NCBI GenBank assembly: GCA_964465155.1
Contig: CAYXIH010000013.1
Span: 1-45,233, forward strand
Direction of reading: 5' to 3'
DNA from: Spiro-02 sp964465155
GTDB lineage: Bacteria > Spirochaetota > Spirochaetia > Sphaerochaetales > Sphaerochaetaceae
DNA length: 45,233 nucleotides
Below, piece after piece: positions 8,171-17,086 of the stretch. Made by a program: the position numbers and the translations under genes. Numbering within the stretch: the first letter of the stretch is position 1; each line of letters opens with the position of its first letter. Under the pieces are notes generated by a model. That model did no database searches. It saw only the letters and a program-made list of their open reading frames with translations, and was not told the origin of the DNA.

Positions 8171-10198
8171 ATGAACGATACATTGATCAGGAACATAGGA
8201 ATCATGGCCCACATCGACGCGGGCAAGACCACGACCACCGAGAGAATCCTCTTCTACTCGGGGGAAAACCACCGTATCGGTGAAGTCGACAACGGCGAAG
8301 CCACGATGGATTGGATGGAGCAAGAGCAGGACAGGGGCATCACCATCTCAAGTGCAGCCACGACCTGTTATTGGAATGAGCACCAGATCAATATCATCGA
8401 CACTCCGGGACACGTGGACTTCACTGCCGAGGTTGAGCGTTCGCTGCGTGTCTTGGACGGCGCGGTGGGTGTCTTCTGTGCCGTAGGTGGCGTAGAGCCT
8501 CAGACTGAGACCGTCTGGCGCCAAGCGGATACCTACCAAGTCCCCCGTATCGCCTTCATCAACAAAATGGACCGCTTGGGCGCCGACTTCTCCGAAGTCC
8601 TCACCGAGATGCGGGAGAAGCTCAACGAGCACCCGGTACCGTTGTATGTACCCGTAGGTTCCGAATCCAGCTTCAGCGGGATCATCGACCTGCTGCATAT
8701 GCAGTTGCTGACATTCGACCCCGCTGACAATGGATCTACCATCATCCGCAGTGACATTCCTGCCGACCTCATGGAGTATGCCCAGTCCTGGAGGGACAGC
8801 CTCATCGACAGCGTAGCTTCATTCAGCGACGAGATTACCGAACTGTACTTCGAAGGTGCAGAAATCCCGGCGGAACTGATTCTCAAGACCTTGCGCAAGG
8901 CAACGATAGGCAGGGAGATACTTCCTGTATTCGTTGGTTCTTCCTTGAAGAACATCGGGGTGCAGCCCCTGATCGACGGAATCGTGGACTTGTTGCCAAA
9001 CCCAACCGAGATTCCCCCGGCCAAGGGAATTGTCGTCAAGACCGGCAAGGAGACTGAGGTACGCCATGACCCCAAGGGCGCACCATTGGCACTGATCTTC
9101 AAGATCCAATATGACCGCGAGGCTGGCCCATTGTGCTTCATCCGCGTCTATAGTGGCGTGTTCAAGAAGTCTTCCGCGATCCTCAACATCTCAAAGAAAA
9201 AGCGTGAGAGGATCAACCGCCTGCTTCGGATGCATGCAAACCGCCCAGAGGAGCTCAACGAGCTGCAGGCAGGTGACATCGGCGTTGTGGTTGGTTTCAA
9301 GGAAGCTCAGACTGGCGATACGATCGGAAGCGAAGGGCACCAGGTCCTTCTTGAGGACATGGTCTTCCCTACTCCCGTCATCACCGTCGCAATCGAGCCA
9401 AAGACCCTTTCCGACCAAGACAAGCTGAAGAAGGCATTGGTCATCCTCTCCCAGGAAGATCCTACCTTCACATGGAAGGACAACGCCGAGACAGGGCAGC
9501 TGGTGATCAGCGGCATGGGTGAGCTGCACCTCGACGTGCTGGTCACCCGCCTGACCAAGGAGATGAAGATTGACGCCAGGGTTGGCAATCCCCAGGTCAC
9601 CTACCGTGAGTCGATCACATCCACTGCCTCCGGCAGCGAGTCATTCTCCCGAATGCTTGCAGGCAAGGAGCATGCAGCGGGTGTATCCCTGACAGTCAAG
9701 CCATTGCCAGCTGGCGGTGGTACCGTATACAAGTCTTCGGTAAGTCCCAAGGTGATGCCACCCGAATTCTTCGAAGCCATCCGGACGGGCATAGAGAACT
9801 CCTTCAAGAGCGGCATCAAGTTCGGCTATGAAGTATGTGACTTGGAAGTAGACTTGACCGACGTCCAGTACAACGAGCTGAATGCATCGACGTTCGCCTT
9901 CGAGGCGTGTGCGGCAATGTGCTTTGACGCAGTATGCCAGAATGCAAACCCAGTATTGATGGAACCGATAATGAAGGTCATCATCATCGTACCCAACCAA
10001 TATGTTGGAGAAGTCATCGGCAGCCTGACAGCCAGGGGAGGAATTGTCCATAGCATCGAAAGTCGCCCAGGGGCTGACCACATCAACGCAATGGCACCTT
10101 TGTCAAAGCTGTTTGGCTATTCTACTTCGCTTCGCTCTTCTACCCAAGGCAGGGGAACCTTCTCAATGGAGTTCTCCCATTACGCCCAGAAGATGTAG
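8171..10198 (+). CDS. fusA2: elongation factor G paralogue, spirochaetal EF-G2 (recycling) type
   Basis: Ribosome-bound translational GTPase, 675 residues, slightly shorter than translocating EF-G (about 695). Domain I has G1 AHIDAGKT (13-20), switch I with RGITISSAA, G3 DTPGH with catalytic H81, and G4 NKMD (131-134); all are intact. Domains II-V follow, ending in the EF-G C domain (GGIVHSIESRPGAD). The N-terminal 130 residues closely match what I recall of Borrelia EF-G2, including IRNIGIMAHIDAGKTTTTER and WMPQEQERGITISSAA. That protein works with RRF in ribosome recycling and does not translocate (spdEFG2 class). The role here is inferred from that similarity; a tetracycline-protection protein is less likely. 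AAAGGA precedes the ATG, and a 12-bp hairpin follows the stop. Confidence 0.85.
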   Translation: MNDTLIRNIGIMAHIDAGKTTTTERILFYSGENHRIGEVDNGEATMDWMEQEQDRGITISSAATTCYWNEHQINIIDTPGHVDFTAEVERSLRVLDGAVGVFCAVGGVEPQTETVWRQADTYQVPRIAFINKMDRLGADFSEVLTEMREKLNEHPVPLYVPVGSESSFSGIIDLLHMQLLTFDPADNGSTIIRSDIPADLMEYAQSWRDSLIDSVASFSDEITELYFEGAEIPAELILKTLRKATIGREILPVFVGSSLKNIGVQPLIDGIVDLLPNPTEIPPAKGIVVKTGKETEVRHDPKGAPLALIFKIQYDREAGPLCFIRVYSGVFKKSSAILNISKKKRERINRLLRMHANRPEELNELQAGDIGVVVGFKEAQTGDTIGSEGHQVLLEDMVFPTPVITVAIEPKTLSDQDKLKKALVILSQEDPTFTWKDNAETGQLVISGMGELHLDVLVTRLTKEMKIDARVGNPQVTYRESITSTASGSESFSRMLAGKEHAAGVSLTVKPLPAGGGTVYKSSVSPKVMPPEFFEAIRTGIENSFKSGIKFGYEVCDLEVDLTDVQYNELNASTFAFEACAAMCFDAVCQNANPVLMEPIMKVIIIVPNQYVGEVIGSLTARGGIVHSIESRPGADHINAMAPLSKLFGYSTSLRSSTQGRGTFSMEFSHYAQKM

Positions 10199-10223
10199 GA
10201 GCATTTCCGAGTACCGCTTTCCA

Positions 10224-10252
10224 CCAAGGTTGGGATAGCCTCCCAACCTTGG
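10224..10252 (+). terminator. 12-bp hairpin after the EF-G paralogue
   Basis: CCAAGGTTGGGA (10224-10235) pairs perfectly with TCCCAACCTTGG (10241-10252), loop TAGCC, 26 bases after the fusA2-like stop. The T content that follows is modest, so termination strength is uncertain. Confidence 0.55.
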
Positions 10253-10324
10253 ACATACCTGCTATTATGTCTATCCGGCAGCATTACACGGCCTAGGGTA
10301 GCAAATGCATGCTGTTGGTTTATT

Positions 10325-10352
10325 TTGCTTCTATGGATAAAGAGTCTATAAT
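10325..10352 (+). promoter_or_regulatory. promoter of the XRE-family regulator gene
   Basis: TTGCTT (10325-10330), 16 bases, then consensus TATAAT (10347-10352), about 27 bases before the ATG. It supports the regulator being transcribed separately from the upstream EF-G gene. Confidence 0.6.
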
Positions 10353-10378
10353 GGTAGGACCTACGAGAGGAGTACTTC

Positions 10379-10705
10379 ATGAAACAGCAGAAATTTACAC
10401 TACAGGAAATCTTTGCACGGAACCTGAAAGAACGGCGTCGCAAGCGTGGACTGACACAAGCACAGCTGGCAGAGCAGATTGGTGTCTCTACCTCTTTCAT
10501 CACGGAGATCGAGACAACGCGCAAGGCACCATCGTTCAATACCATCGAACGTATCTCACGATACCTCGAGGTGCCCAGCTGGACGTTCTTCTGCGAGGAG
10601 GGGGACATGCTTCCAGAGAACAGCACTCCGACTGACCAGCTTGCCTACAAGTTCAAGCAAGAAATTGGCTCTGTGATCGAAGATCTCTTCAAAGAGCTCA
10701 AATAG
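10379..10705 (+). CDS. XRE-family helix-turn-helix regulator
   Basis: A 108-residue cytoplasmic DNA-binding protein. Residues about 13-70 form a Cro/C1-type HTH: NLKERRRKRGLTQAQLAEQI, then GVSTSFITEIETTRKAPSF as recognition helix and turn, and the closing helix NTIERISRYLEVPSW. The C-terminal 40 residues are acidic and lack a recognisable sensor domain. GAGAGGAG sits at the right distance before ATG 10379, and a good promoter precedes it. It lies between two EF-G paralogues that each have their own promoter or terminator, so a link with translation is only positional. Targets are unknown; autoregulation is usual for such small regulators. Confidence 0.88.
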   Translation: MKQQKFTLQEIFARNLKERRRKRGLTQAQLAEQIGVSTSFITEIETTRKAPSFNTIERISRYLEVPSWTFFCEEGDMLPENSTPTDQLAYKFKQEIGSVIEDLFKELK

Positions 10706-10868
10706 AAACACAATCGCCGGTTTTTTCACATTGCTGCAAACCCGCCCAGGGTTCAGCCAAACTCTTCTTTCTTCCAGGCAGTCAGCTGCCATACACAGTC
10801 GCCATCAAGGCCCATCTTGCAAAATACTCCAGAAACACCAGTGAAACCTCCAACACGGGAAAAAAGTT

Positions 10869-10897
10869 TTGACTTCTCGTGTTTGTCGGCATACGAT
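10869..10897 (+). promoter_or_regulatory. promoter of the EF-G-like GTPase gene
   Basis: TTGACT (10869-10874), 17 bases, TACGAT (10892-10897). The expected leader of about 120 bases runs to ATG 11023. The 317-base space 10706-11022 holds this promoter and leader and no other gene that I can support. The leader also contains AGGAGG before an in-frame TTG at about 10988. Confidence 0.6.
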
Positions 10898-11022
10898 ACA
10901 AGAAATGCATCGTATGCGCCTGTCGCATGATGGTGGTGACATTCGGTGCAGTTCGCAGTTGCCCGACGTTTCCAGGAGGACGCCCATTGGCGTACAAGGA
11001 ACCGGAGGACGAGGAGGAAAGC

Positions 11023-13104
11023 ATGAGCGTAACCAGTACTGACTTGAGGAATCTAGCCATCGTCGGCCACAACGGTACCGGGAAAACCTCTCTGTTGGAA
11101 CAGATGTTGTTCTACAGCGGAGTGATTTCCCGGCCCGAGACCGTCGACGGCGGCAAAACGACCAGTGACTTCACAGAAGAAGAAATTGCACGCAAGATTT
11201 CCATTCATGCCGCCATGGCAACGATGCCTTGGGACGGAAAGATCATCAATGTGTTGGATACTCCGGGAACCGCCGACTTCATCGGTGAAGCAATCTGCGG
11301 ATTCCGATCATGCGAAGCAGCGCTCATGCTCGTGGACGCTCGCGACGGCGCTCAGATTGAGACAATCAAGCTGTGGAGGCGCCTTGACAATAGAAACAAA
11401 CCACGTGCCGTGTTCATCAACAAGATTGACCGGGAACGTGCTGACTATAGCGATGTCCTCTCAAGACTCAAGGAAGAATTCAAGAACTCGTTCGTTCCCA
11501 TCACAATCCCCATGGGAGAAGGTGAGAACTTCAAGGGTGTCATCAACCTGATCGAAAACCAAGCCTATGTAATCGGACCCGACGGCAAGGAGGCCCCGTG
11601 TCCAATCCCTGACGAATACCATGATTATGCAGAGGAGTTCCGTCTGATCTGCATCGAGTCGGCGGCGGAAGGTGCCGATGACTTGATCGAACGCTACTTT
11701 GAGGAAGGGACGCTGACTCCGGAGGAAATCCGCCGTGGCCTGCGCGAAGGTTTGAATGCAAACCGTGTCGTTCCCGTCTTCTGTGGATCCTCTGCAAAGG
11801 GATCAGGCATCATTTCCCTGCTGAACTTCATCAAGAACAACTTCCCCAAGCCGATTGGCAAGAAGGAAATGATCATTGATGCAGAGGGAAACCAGGGAGA
11901 CTTGGAGATAACAAGCGAGGGAGCACCCTGCGCGTATGTATTCAAGACGACCATCGACCAATTCTCCGGCAAGCTCAGCTACATCAAGGTCGTTTGCGGG
12001 ACGATCACACCGGATACAGAGCTCTACAATCCTGCCATCTCCAAGAAGGAGAAGGTCGGCAAGCTCTATCGGGCAGTGGGCAAGAAGCTCGTGGATACAC
12101 CTGAACTGGTAGCCGGTGATCTGGGCATCATCGCCAAGAGCAACATCACCTCCACCAATGCCACATTGCTGGGCAGCCAGGACCAGAAGTTCATCTTTAG
12201 GCCCCTGAACCTCCCCCAGCCCATCTATGCCTTGGCCATCAGCGCCGCTGACAAGAAGAGCGAAGACAAGATGAACGAAGCATTGCACAAGGTTACTGAA
12301 GAAGACTTGACCTTCCGCGTTGCATTCAACGAGGAGACCAAGGAAAATACAGTAGCAGGCATGGGGGAACTGCATATCAACATGATCCTCGACAAGATCA
12401 GGGAGAAGCAGAAGATCCAAATCCAAACCAAGCTTCCACGCATTGCATACCGGGAGACGATCACCAAGAAGAGTGGTATCTCCGAGTATTCGCACAAGAA
12501 GCAGTCTGGTGGACATGGGCAATATGCACGCGTCCTCATCGAGATTGAACCAATCGAGCGCGGTGAGCAGTATCGCTTCACCAACGCAATCAAGGGTGGG
12601 TCAGTCTCCAAGGGGTATATTCCTGGCATCGAGAAGGGGCTGCATGAGGCAATGGACGAAGGCTTCCTCGCCGGATATCCGTTGGTAGACGTTGGCATTA
12701 CCCTCATCGACGGCAAGGAACATCCCGTTGACTCGTCGGAAATGGCATTCAAGATGGCGGCGAAGGGGGCCATGAAGCAGGCGTTGGAGAAAGCCAACCC
12801 CGTGCTCCTCGAGCCATACGTGAAGTTGTTCGTGTATGTCGAGAACCAATACTTGGGAGATATCCTCTCCGACCTCTCCAGCAAGCGTGGTCGTGTATTG
12901 GGACAGGACGACATGGGCAACATCCAGAAGGTCAAGGCAGTCGTACCACAGGGTGAGCTGCTCAACTATGCCATCGAGCTCAAGTCGATGACCAGTGGCA
13001 CTGGCTCCTATGAATTGGAGTTCGACCATTACGAAACCCTCAGTGGCAAGGGTGCCGATGAAGTGATCAAGGCAGCCAAGGCATTGCAGGAGGCGGCTGA
13101 ATAA
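11023..13104 (+). CDS. EF-G-like translational GTPase (EF-G II type)
   Basis: About 693 residues with the full five-domain EF-G layout but divergent G motifs: G1 GHNGTGKT (15-22) instead of AHIDAGKT, RKISIH in place of RGITI in switch I, and G3 DTPGTADF, where the catalytic His of DTPGH is Thr. G4 NKID is kept. Later domains keep GMGELHINMI and the C-terminal SSKRGRVLGQDDMGN. This matches the class often annotated 'elongation factor G-like protein', related to Thermus EF-G-2, whose cellular role is unclear; it is not the main translocase. GAGGAGGAAAGC before ATG 11023 decides the start, although an in-frame TTG at about 10988 with its own AGGAGG would add a short acidic N-terminus. The gene has its own promoter and ends four bases before the assembly gap. 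Confidence 0.87.
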   Translation: MSVTSTDLRNLAIVGHNGTGKTSLLEQMLFYSGVISRPETVDGGKTTSDFTEEEIARKISIHAAMATMPWDGKIINVLDTPGTADFIGEAICGFRSCEAALMLVDARDGAQIETIKLWRRLDNRNKPRAVFINKIDRERADYSDVLSRLKEEFKNSFVPITIPMGEGENFKGVINLIENQAYVIGPDGKEAPCPIPDEYHDYAEEFRLICIESAAEGADDLIERYFEEGTLTPEEIRRGLREGLNANRVVPVFCGSSAKGSGIISLLNFIKNNFPKPIGKKEMIIDAEGNQGDLEITSEGAPCAYVFKTTIDQFSGKLSYIKVVCGTITPDTELYNPAISKKEKVGKLYRAVGKKLVDTPELVAGDLGIIAKSNITSTNATLLGSQDQKFIFRPLNLPQPIYALAISAADKKSEDKMNEALHKVTEEDLTFRVAFNEETKENTVAGMGELHINMILDKIREKQKIQIQTKLPRIAYRETITKKSGISEYSHKKQSGGHGQYARVLIEIEPIERGEQYRFTNAIKGGSVSKGYIPGIEKGLHEAMDEGFLAGYPLVDVGITLIDGKEHPVDSSEMAFKMAAKGAMKQALEKANPVLLEPYVKLFVYVENQYLGDILSDLSSKRGRVLGQDDMGNIQKVKAVVPQGELLNYAIELKSMTSGTGSYELEFDHYETLSGKGADEVIKAAKALQEAAE

Positions 13105-13107
13105 CAG

Positions 13108-13207
13108 NNNNNNNNNNNNNNNNNNNNNNNNNNNNNNNNNNNNNNNNNNNNNNNNNNNNNNNNNNNNNNNNNNNNNNNNNNNNNNNNNNNNNNNNNNNNN
13201 NNNNNNN
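13108..13207. other. assembly gap (100 N)
   Basis: Exactly 100 Ns, the usual placeholder for a gap of unknown size. The trmB gene enters it from the right with about 60-70 residues still missing compared with usual TrmB length, so the real gap is probably longer than 100 bases. Any terminator for the EF-G-like gene would also be inside. Confidence 0.97.
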
Positions 13208-13695
13208 CGCTTGTGGTGTTTTTTCTTTGGCCAGGGATCTGGGAAGAAGATATGGAAGCCCTCCACCGAACCATCAGGGATCATCTGCTGGAGCACCTGC
13301 ACCGCATCATGGCGCATGGCCCTGACATTGGGCAGGGGAACCGTACCACATTCATGCATGAGCTTGGAAAATCCAGAGAGGAACACTTCTATCCCCAGAT
13401 AGTTGTATTGGCTGCGTTCCTTGGCAATCCTCACGGTGCTGTCGGCCATGCCAAAACCAATCTCCACGATGACAGGGTTGTCGTTCCCAAACACGTCCTT
13501 CCACACCAATGGCTGGCCGCTGAACGGGATGCCATACTGGGGATAATACTCCCGCAATGCCTGCAGTTGGTACGGGTGCAGGTGGCTGCCACGCAGGACA
13601 TAGCTCTTGATCTCGCGCCGTGAGCCCTCCTCACGCGTCTCTACCTGCTTCAGTTCCGGGATATCGTTGAAAATGTCGGTCTTGTTCTCATACAT
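13208..13695 (-). CDS. trmB: tRNA (guanine-N7-)-methyltransferase, 3' end missing
   Basis: S-adenosylmethionine-dependent enzyme that makes m7G46 in the variable loop of tRNAs. The first 162 residues are present. The SAM-binding motif VIVEIGFGMAD (about 75-85), the strand YLGIEVF, and the hallmark FPDPWPKKKHHK (151-162) are all visible; the sequence then enters the gap. The usual length of 210-250 residues implies that the last quarter is lost to the assembly, not to mutation. AAGGGG precedes the ATG. It starts 48 bases after mfd on the same strand and probably shares its transcript. Confidence 0.88.
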
Positions 13696-13743
13696 GGTCG
13701 TGCCCCTTGGTCAGTAGGGGGAGCATACCCTACCAACGGGACA

Positions 13744-16700
13744 TTAGGCAAGACGCTGGAGCTTCTCAAGAATGAACAATGCCTTGTCACGCAACGAAAC
13801 GGCATCGGTGCTCATCTGCATGTAGTTCATCCGCTTCTGATCAATCTTGACCTTTCCATTGGACAGGCGGATGAGCTCGATCAGCTTGTCGAAGGAGATC
13901 GAGGCGAGCTTTGAGAACTCGACGGTGACCGATCCGTTGCGCTCAGCAAGGTGGAAGATATTCAGCTTGCGGCAGATAATCTTCAGCTCTGCGATATACA
14001 GGAGGTTTGCGACTTCCTCCGGCATCGGCCCAAAGCGGTCTTCCAATTCGGCGGTGAGACCCTGCAGCTGCTCCTCGGTCGTAATCGACGAGATCTTCTT
14101 GTAGACTTCAAACTTGACGCTCGGTGCCTTGATATAGGAGTCGGGGATAAACCCACTGTAGTCCAATTCAAGGAACACCTCCTGCTTGCTCTCCGGCTCA
14201 CCACTCTTTTGCAGGTCGGCGATCGCCTCGTCAAGGATGCGCAGGTACATGTCCAACCCGACAGACGCCATCTGCCCGCTCTGCTCACGGCCAAGCAGGT
14301 TGCCCGTTCCACGGATCTCCATGTCCTTCATCGCGACCTTGAAGCCGCTGCCCAGCTCAGTATGCTCGCTGATTACCTTCAGCCGCTTCACGGCAAGCTC
14401 CGACAATGCCAGCTGCTCGGGGTAGAAGAGATAGGCATAGGCTTCCCTGTCACTTCTCCCTACCCTGCCACGCAGCTGGTACAGCTGGCTGACACCGTAC
14501 ATGTCTGCACGGTCGATGATGATCGTGTTGACGTTGGGAATGTCTATCCCATTCTCAATGATCGTAGTGGCGACAAGGACCTGGATCCCCTCATGGACAA
14601 ACCGGCGCATCGTGTCCTCCAGCTCATCGCTTCCCATTTGGCCATGGGCACTCTCGATGATGAACTCGGGCATCATGCGCTGGAGGTTCATCACCACCTC
14701 GTCCAATGTCTCGATGCGGTTGTGTAGGTAGAATACCTGCCCTCCACGCTCTATCTCATGGCGGATTGCCTGCTCGATGAGCCCATCGTCATGGTTTTGG
14801 ATGATCGTCTGGATGGGACGGCGGGCAATGGGGGGCGTCGTCAGCAACGACATGTCACGGATCTTCAGCAACGACATATACAACGTACGGGGAATCGGCG
14901 TGGCAGACAGCGAGAGGGAATCGATGCTGGTGCGCATCTCCTTGATGCGTTCCTTGTCCTTGACTCCAAAGCGCTGTTCCTCGTCGACGATCAACAGGCC
15001 AAGGTCTTTGTAGACAACACTTTTCTGCAATATCTTGTGGGTTCCAAAGAGCACGTCCACTTCCCCGTTGGCAACGGCCTTGAGGATCTTGGTCTGCTGT
15101 CCCTTGGGGACGATCCTCGACAGCTGGGCAGCCTTGACGGGGAAATCACCCAACCGTTTGACGAAGTTGTTGAAGTGCTGCTCAGCCAAGATGGTCGTCG
15201 GGGCAAGGAATGCCACCTGCTTGCCACCCATCACAGCCTTGAAGGCTGCCCGGAACGCAATCTCGGTCTTTCCATAGCCAACGTCCCCGCAAACCAGGCG
15301 GTCCATGACAATGGGGCTCTCCATGTCCGCCTTGATGTCCTCGATGCATGTCAGCTGGTCTTCGGTCTCGTCAAAGGGGAACGAAGCCTCGAACTGCAGC
15401 TGCCAGTCGGTATCCTTCGCAAAGGGATAGCCCATGGTGTTCTTCCTGCGGGCATAGAGCTTGATCAGGCGCGACGCGAGTTCCTCAGCAGTCTTGCGTG
15501 CCTTGGCCTTCTTGTTCTCCCAGCCCTGGCCACCCAGTGCGTCAAGCTTGGGTATGCCCCCTTCGGAACCGATATACCGGTGGATCAGGTTGGCTTGTTC
15601 GATCGGAACGTACAGATGCTCATCACGGGCATAGAGGATCTTGATGTAGTCGCGTTCCTTGTCCCCCATCTTCACCCTGTCGATCTTGACGAACTGGCCC
15701 ACGCCATAGTTGACGTGCACCACATAGTCGCCTTCCTTGAGGTCGACGAATGAGTCCAGTGGGGATGTCTGCACGGTATGGAGTGTCTTCACCACCTGCT
15801 TGCGCCTTCCGAAGATCTCGTTCTCGCAGATGGCGATGACCTTCATCGACGAGATGGCGAAGCCACCCGATATCTCGCTCTCCACATATTCGATGGTAGG
15901 GAACTGGCGCAGCATCTGCTCCATCCTGGCAGTTTGGGCGGCAGTCCCGGTGAAGATGGTAATCTCCCACCCATTTGCCACCATCTGGCCCAATTCCTCA
16001 CGCAACATGGTGAAGTTGCCAAAGTAGGAGCGCGGTCCTTCTATGTCGAAGCTGAACACGCCGCTTCTCTGCTTGGAGATATCAATGACCGTTGCGCTAC
16101 GCTGGCGGTCATGGGAGAAGGAGGGATAATCCAGGAGGACTGCATCGGGCTTCGGTGAATTCTTGTCCCGCTGGAACGCGGTACGGTACATTGCCTTGGC
16201 CTCCACCTGCAGGGAATGGAACGATGTATCCAACCGCTCCTGCCCAATGAAGAAGAAGTAGTCATTCTTGTGGATATATGGCTCGATCGTGCCGTGGGTG
16301 ACGCTCTGCTTCTGTCCCAGGATATTGATCTTCACCCTCCCCAGCGTCTTCACAGTCTCCTGGGTGACGGGGTCGAACAGGCATATCTTGTCAATCCGGT
16401 CCCAATCGGCATAGATACGGATTGGCATCTGTGCCTCATAGGGGAATATATCCACCACTTCGCCACGTACGGAGAACTCCCCTGGGCTGCCTGTGCTGGG
16501 GCTACGGAAATATCCTCCGTCCCCCAACCGCTGGGCTATTGCAGTTGGGTCGAACGAGTCATTGACCACCAACGTCAGGGATGAGTCGCTGAGGGTAGTT
16601 GGGGAGACAACGGGGGAGACAAATGCACGCAGATGGGTGACGATCACACCATCGGTGACGTCCTCGATATTGGCAAGCTGCTGCATCTGCTCATACTCTC

Positions 16701-17046
16701 GGTGGCTCCCCTCCCATTCGCTGTAGAGGGTCTTTCCGTTGGAGGAGACAAAGTAGAACGGGTTGTCCTGCATGATGATCGCACTTTGGTTGCGACCCTT
16801 GGCCTTGCGCTCACGGGCTGTGAGGTTGCCGCTGTCGGTCATCAGCTGTTGGGCTGACTCTTCCGTAGGGCAGATTGCCCAGACGCGGCCTGGGCACTTG
16901 CGGGCGAACATCCGCAGGCATTGGGCAAGGGGGTACCCCTCAATTCCCTCAAGGACAATTGGGGTTGCCGAGTCACGGCAATAGCTCTTGTACGCGTCAC
17001 TGTTTTTGATATACGATTGCACCGAAGCGGCGATATGTGTCTCCAT
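13744..17046 (-). CDS. mfd: transcription-repair coupling factor
   Basis: DNA translocase that pushes stalled RNA polymerase off damaged template and recruits UvrA; about 1100 residues, close to the usual 1150. Order visible: UvrB-like N-terminal domain (to about 400), CarD-like RNA-polymerase-interaction domain (EGDYVVHVNYGVGQFVKID, about 438-456), Walker A GDVGYGKTE (587-595), DEEQ box (688-691), SATPIPRTLYMSL, then the second RecA lobe with VATTIIENGIDIPN and QLYQLRGRVGRS. The C-terminal TRCF domain follows. Two start ATGs are possible (17055 and 17046). The second is preferred because AGG lies at a usable distance and too close to the first. It diverges from the inositol-phosphatase gene by only about 40 bases and leads into trmB. 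Confidence 0.95.
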   Translation of the reverse strand: METHIAASVQSYIKNSDAYKSYCRDSATPIVLEGIEGYPLAQCLRMFARKCPGRVWAICPTEESAQQLMTDSGNLTARERKAKGRNQSAIIMQDNPFYFVSSNGKTLYSEWEGSHREYEQMQQLANIEDVTDGVIVTHLRAFVSPVVSPTTLSDSSLTLVVNDSFDPTAIAQRLGDGGYFRSPSTGSPGEFSVRGEVVDIFPYEAQMPIRIYADWDRIDKICLFDPVTQETVKTLGRVKINILGQKQSVTHGTIEPYIHKNDYFFFIGQERLDTSFHSLQVEAKAMYRTAFQRDKNSPKPDAVLLDYPSFSHDRQRSATVIDISKQRSGVFSFDIEGPRSYFGNFTMLREELGQMVANGWEITIFTGTAAQTARMEQMLRQFPTIEYVESEISGGFAISSMKVIAICENEIFGRRKQVVKTLHTVQTSPLDSFVDLKEGDYVVHVNYGVGQFVKIDRVKMGDKERDYIKILYARDEHLYVPIEQANLIHRYIGSEGGIPKLDALGGQGWENKKAKARKTAEELASRLIKLYARRKNTMGYPFAKDTDWQLQFEASFPFDETEDQLTCIEDIKADMESPIVMDRLVCGDVGYGKTEIAFRAAFKAVMGGKQVAFLAPTTILAEQHFNNFVKRLGDFPVKAAQLSRIVPKGQQTKILKAVANGEVDVLFGTHKILQKSVVYKDLGLLIVDEEQRFGVKDKERIKEMRTSIDSLSLSATPIPRTLYMSLLKIRDMSLLTTPPIARRPIQTIIQNHDDGLIEQAIRHEIERGGQVFYLHNRIETLDEVVMNLQRMMPEFIIESAHGQMGSDELEDTMRRFVHEGIQVLVATTIIENGIDIPNVNTIIIDRADMYGVSQLYQLRGRVGRSDREAYAYLFYPEQLALSELAVKRLKVISEHTELGSGFKVAMKDMEIRGTGNLLGREQSGQMASVGLDMYLRILDEAIADLQKSGEPESKQEVFLELDYSGFIPDSYIKAPSVKFEVYKKISSITTEEQLQGLTAELEDRFGPMPEEVANLLYIAELKIICRKLNIFHLAERNGSVTVEFSKLASISFDKLIELIRLSNGKVKIDQKRMNYMQMSTDAVSLRDKALFILEKLQRLA
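16988..17017 (+). promoter_or_regulatory. possible promoter of the inositol-phosphatase gene inside mfd
   Basis: TTGTAC (16988-16993), 18 bases, TACGAT (17012-17017), about 70 bases before the ATG at 17087. It overlaps the first codons of mfd on the other strand. The space between the two divergent starts is too short for two full promoters, which is the main reason to consider it. Confidence 0.3.
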
Positions 17047-17086
17047 GGCGCACATAGCCTATCACAATGACAAGAAGGGTTCAATC

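Noticed and set aside
8171..10198. Tetracycline-resistance ribosomal protection protein
   Set aside because: Length and G-domain look similar to TetM-type proteins, but the N-terminal 130 residues match spirochaetal EF-G2 much better, and there is no sign of mobile context.
12601..13695. Apparent continuous minus-strand frame running from trmB through the Ns
   Set aside because: It is an artefact of reading the 100 Ns as open; left of the gap the frame is antisense to the EF-G-like gene.
14758..15753. Plus-strand open frame of 331 codons inside mfd
   Set aside because: It lies wholly within the mfd helicase region on the other strand, so it is a shadow.
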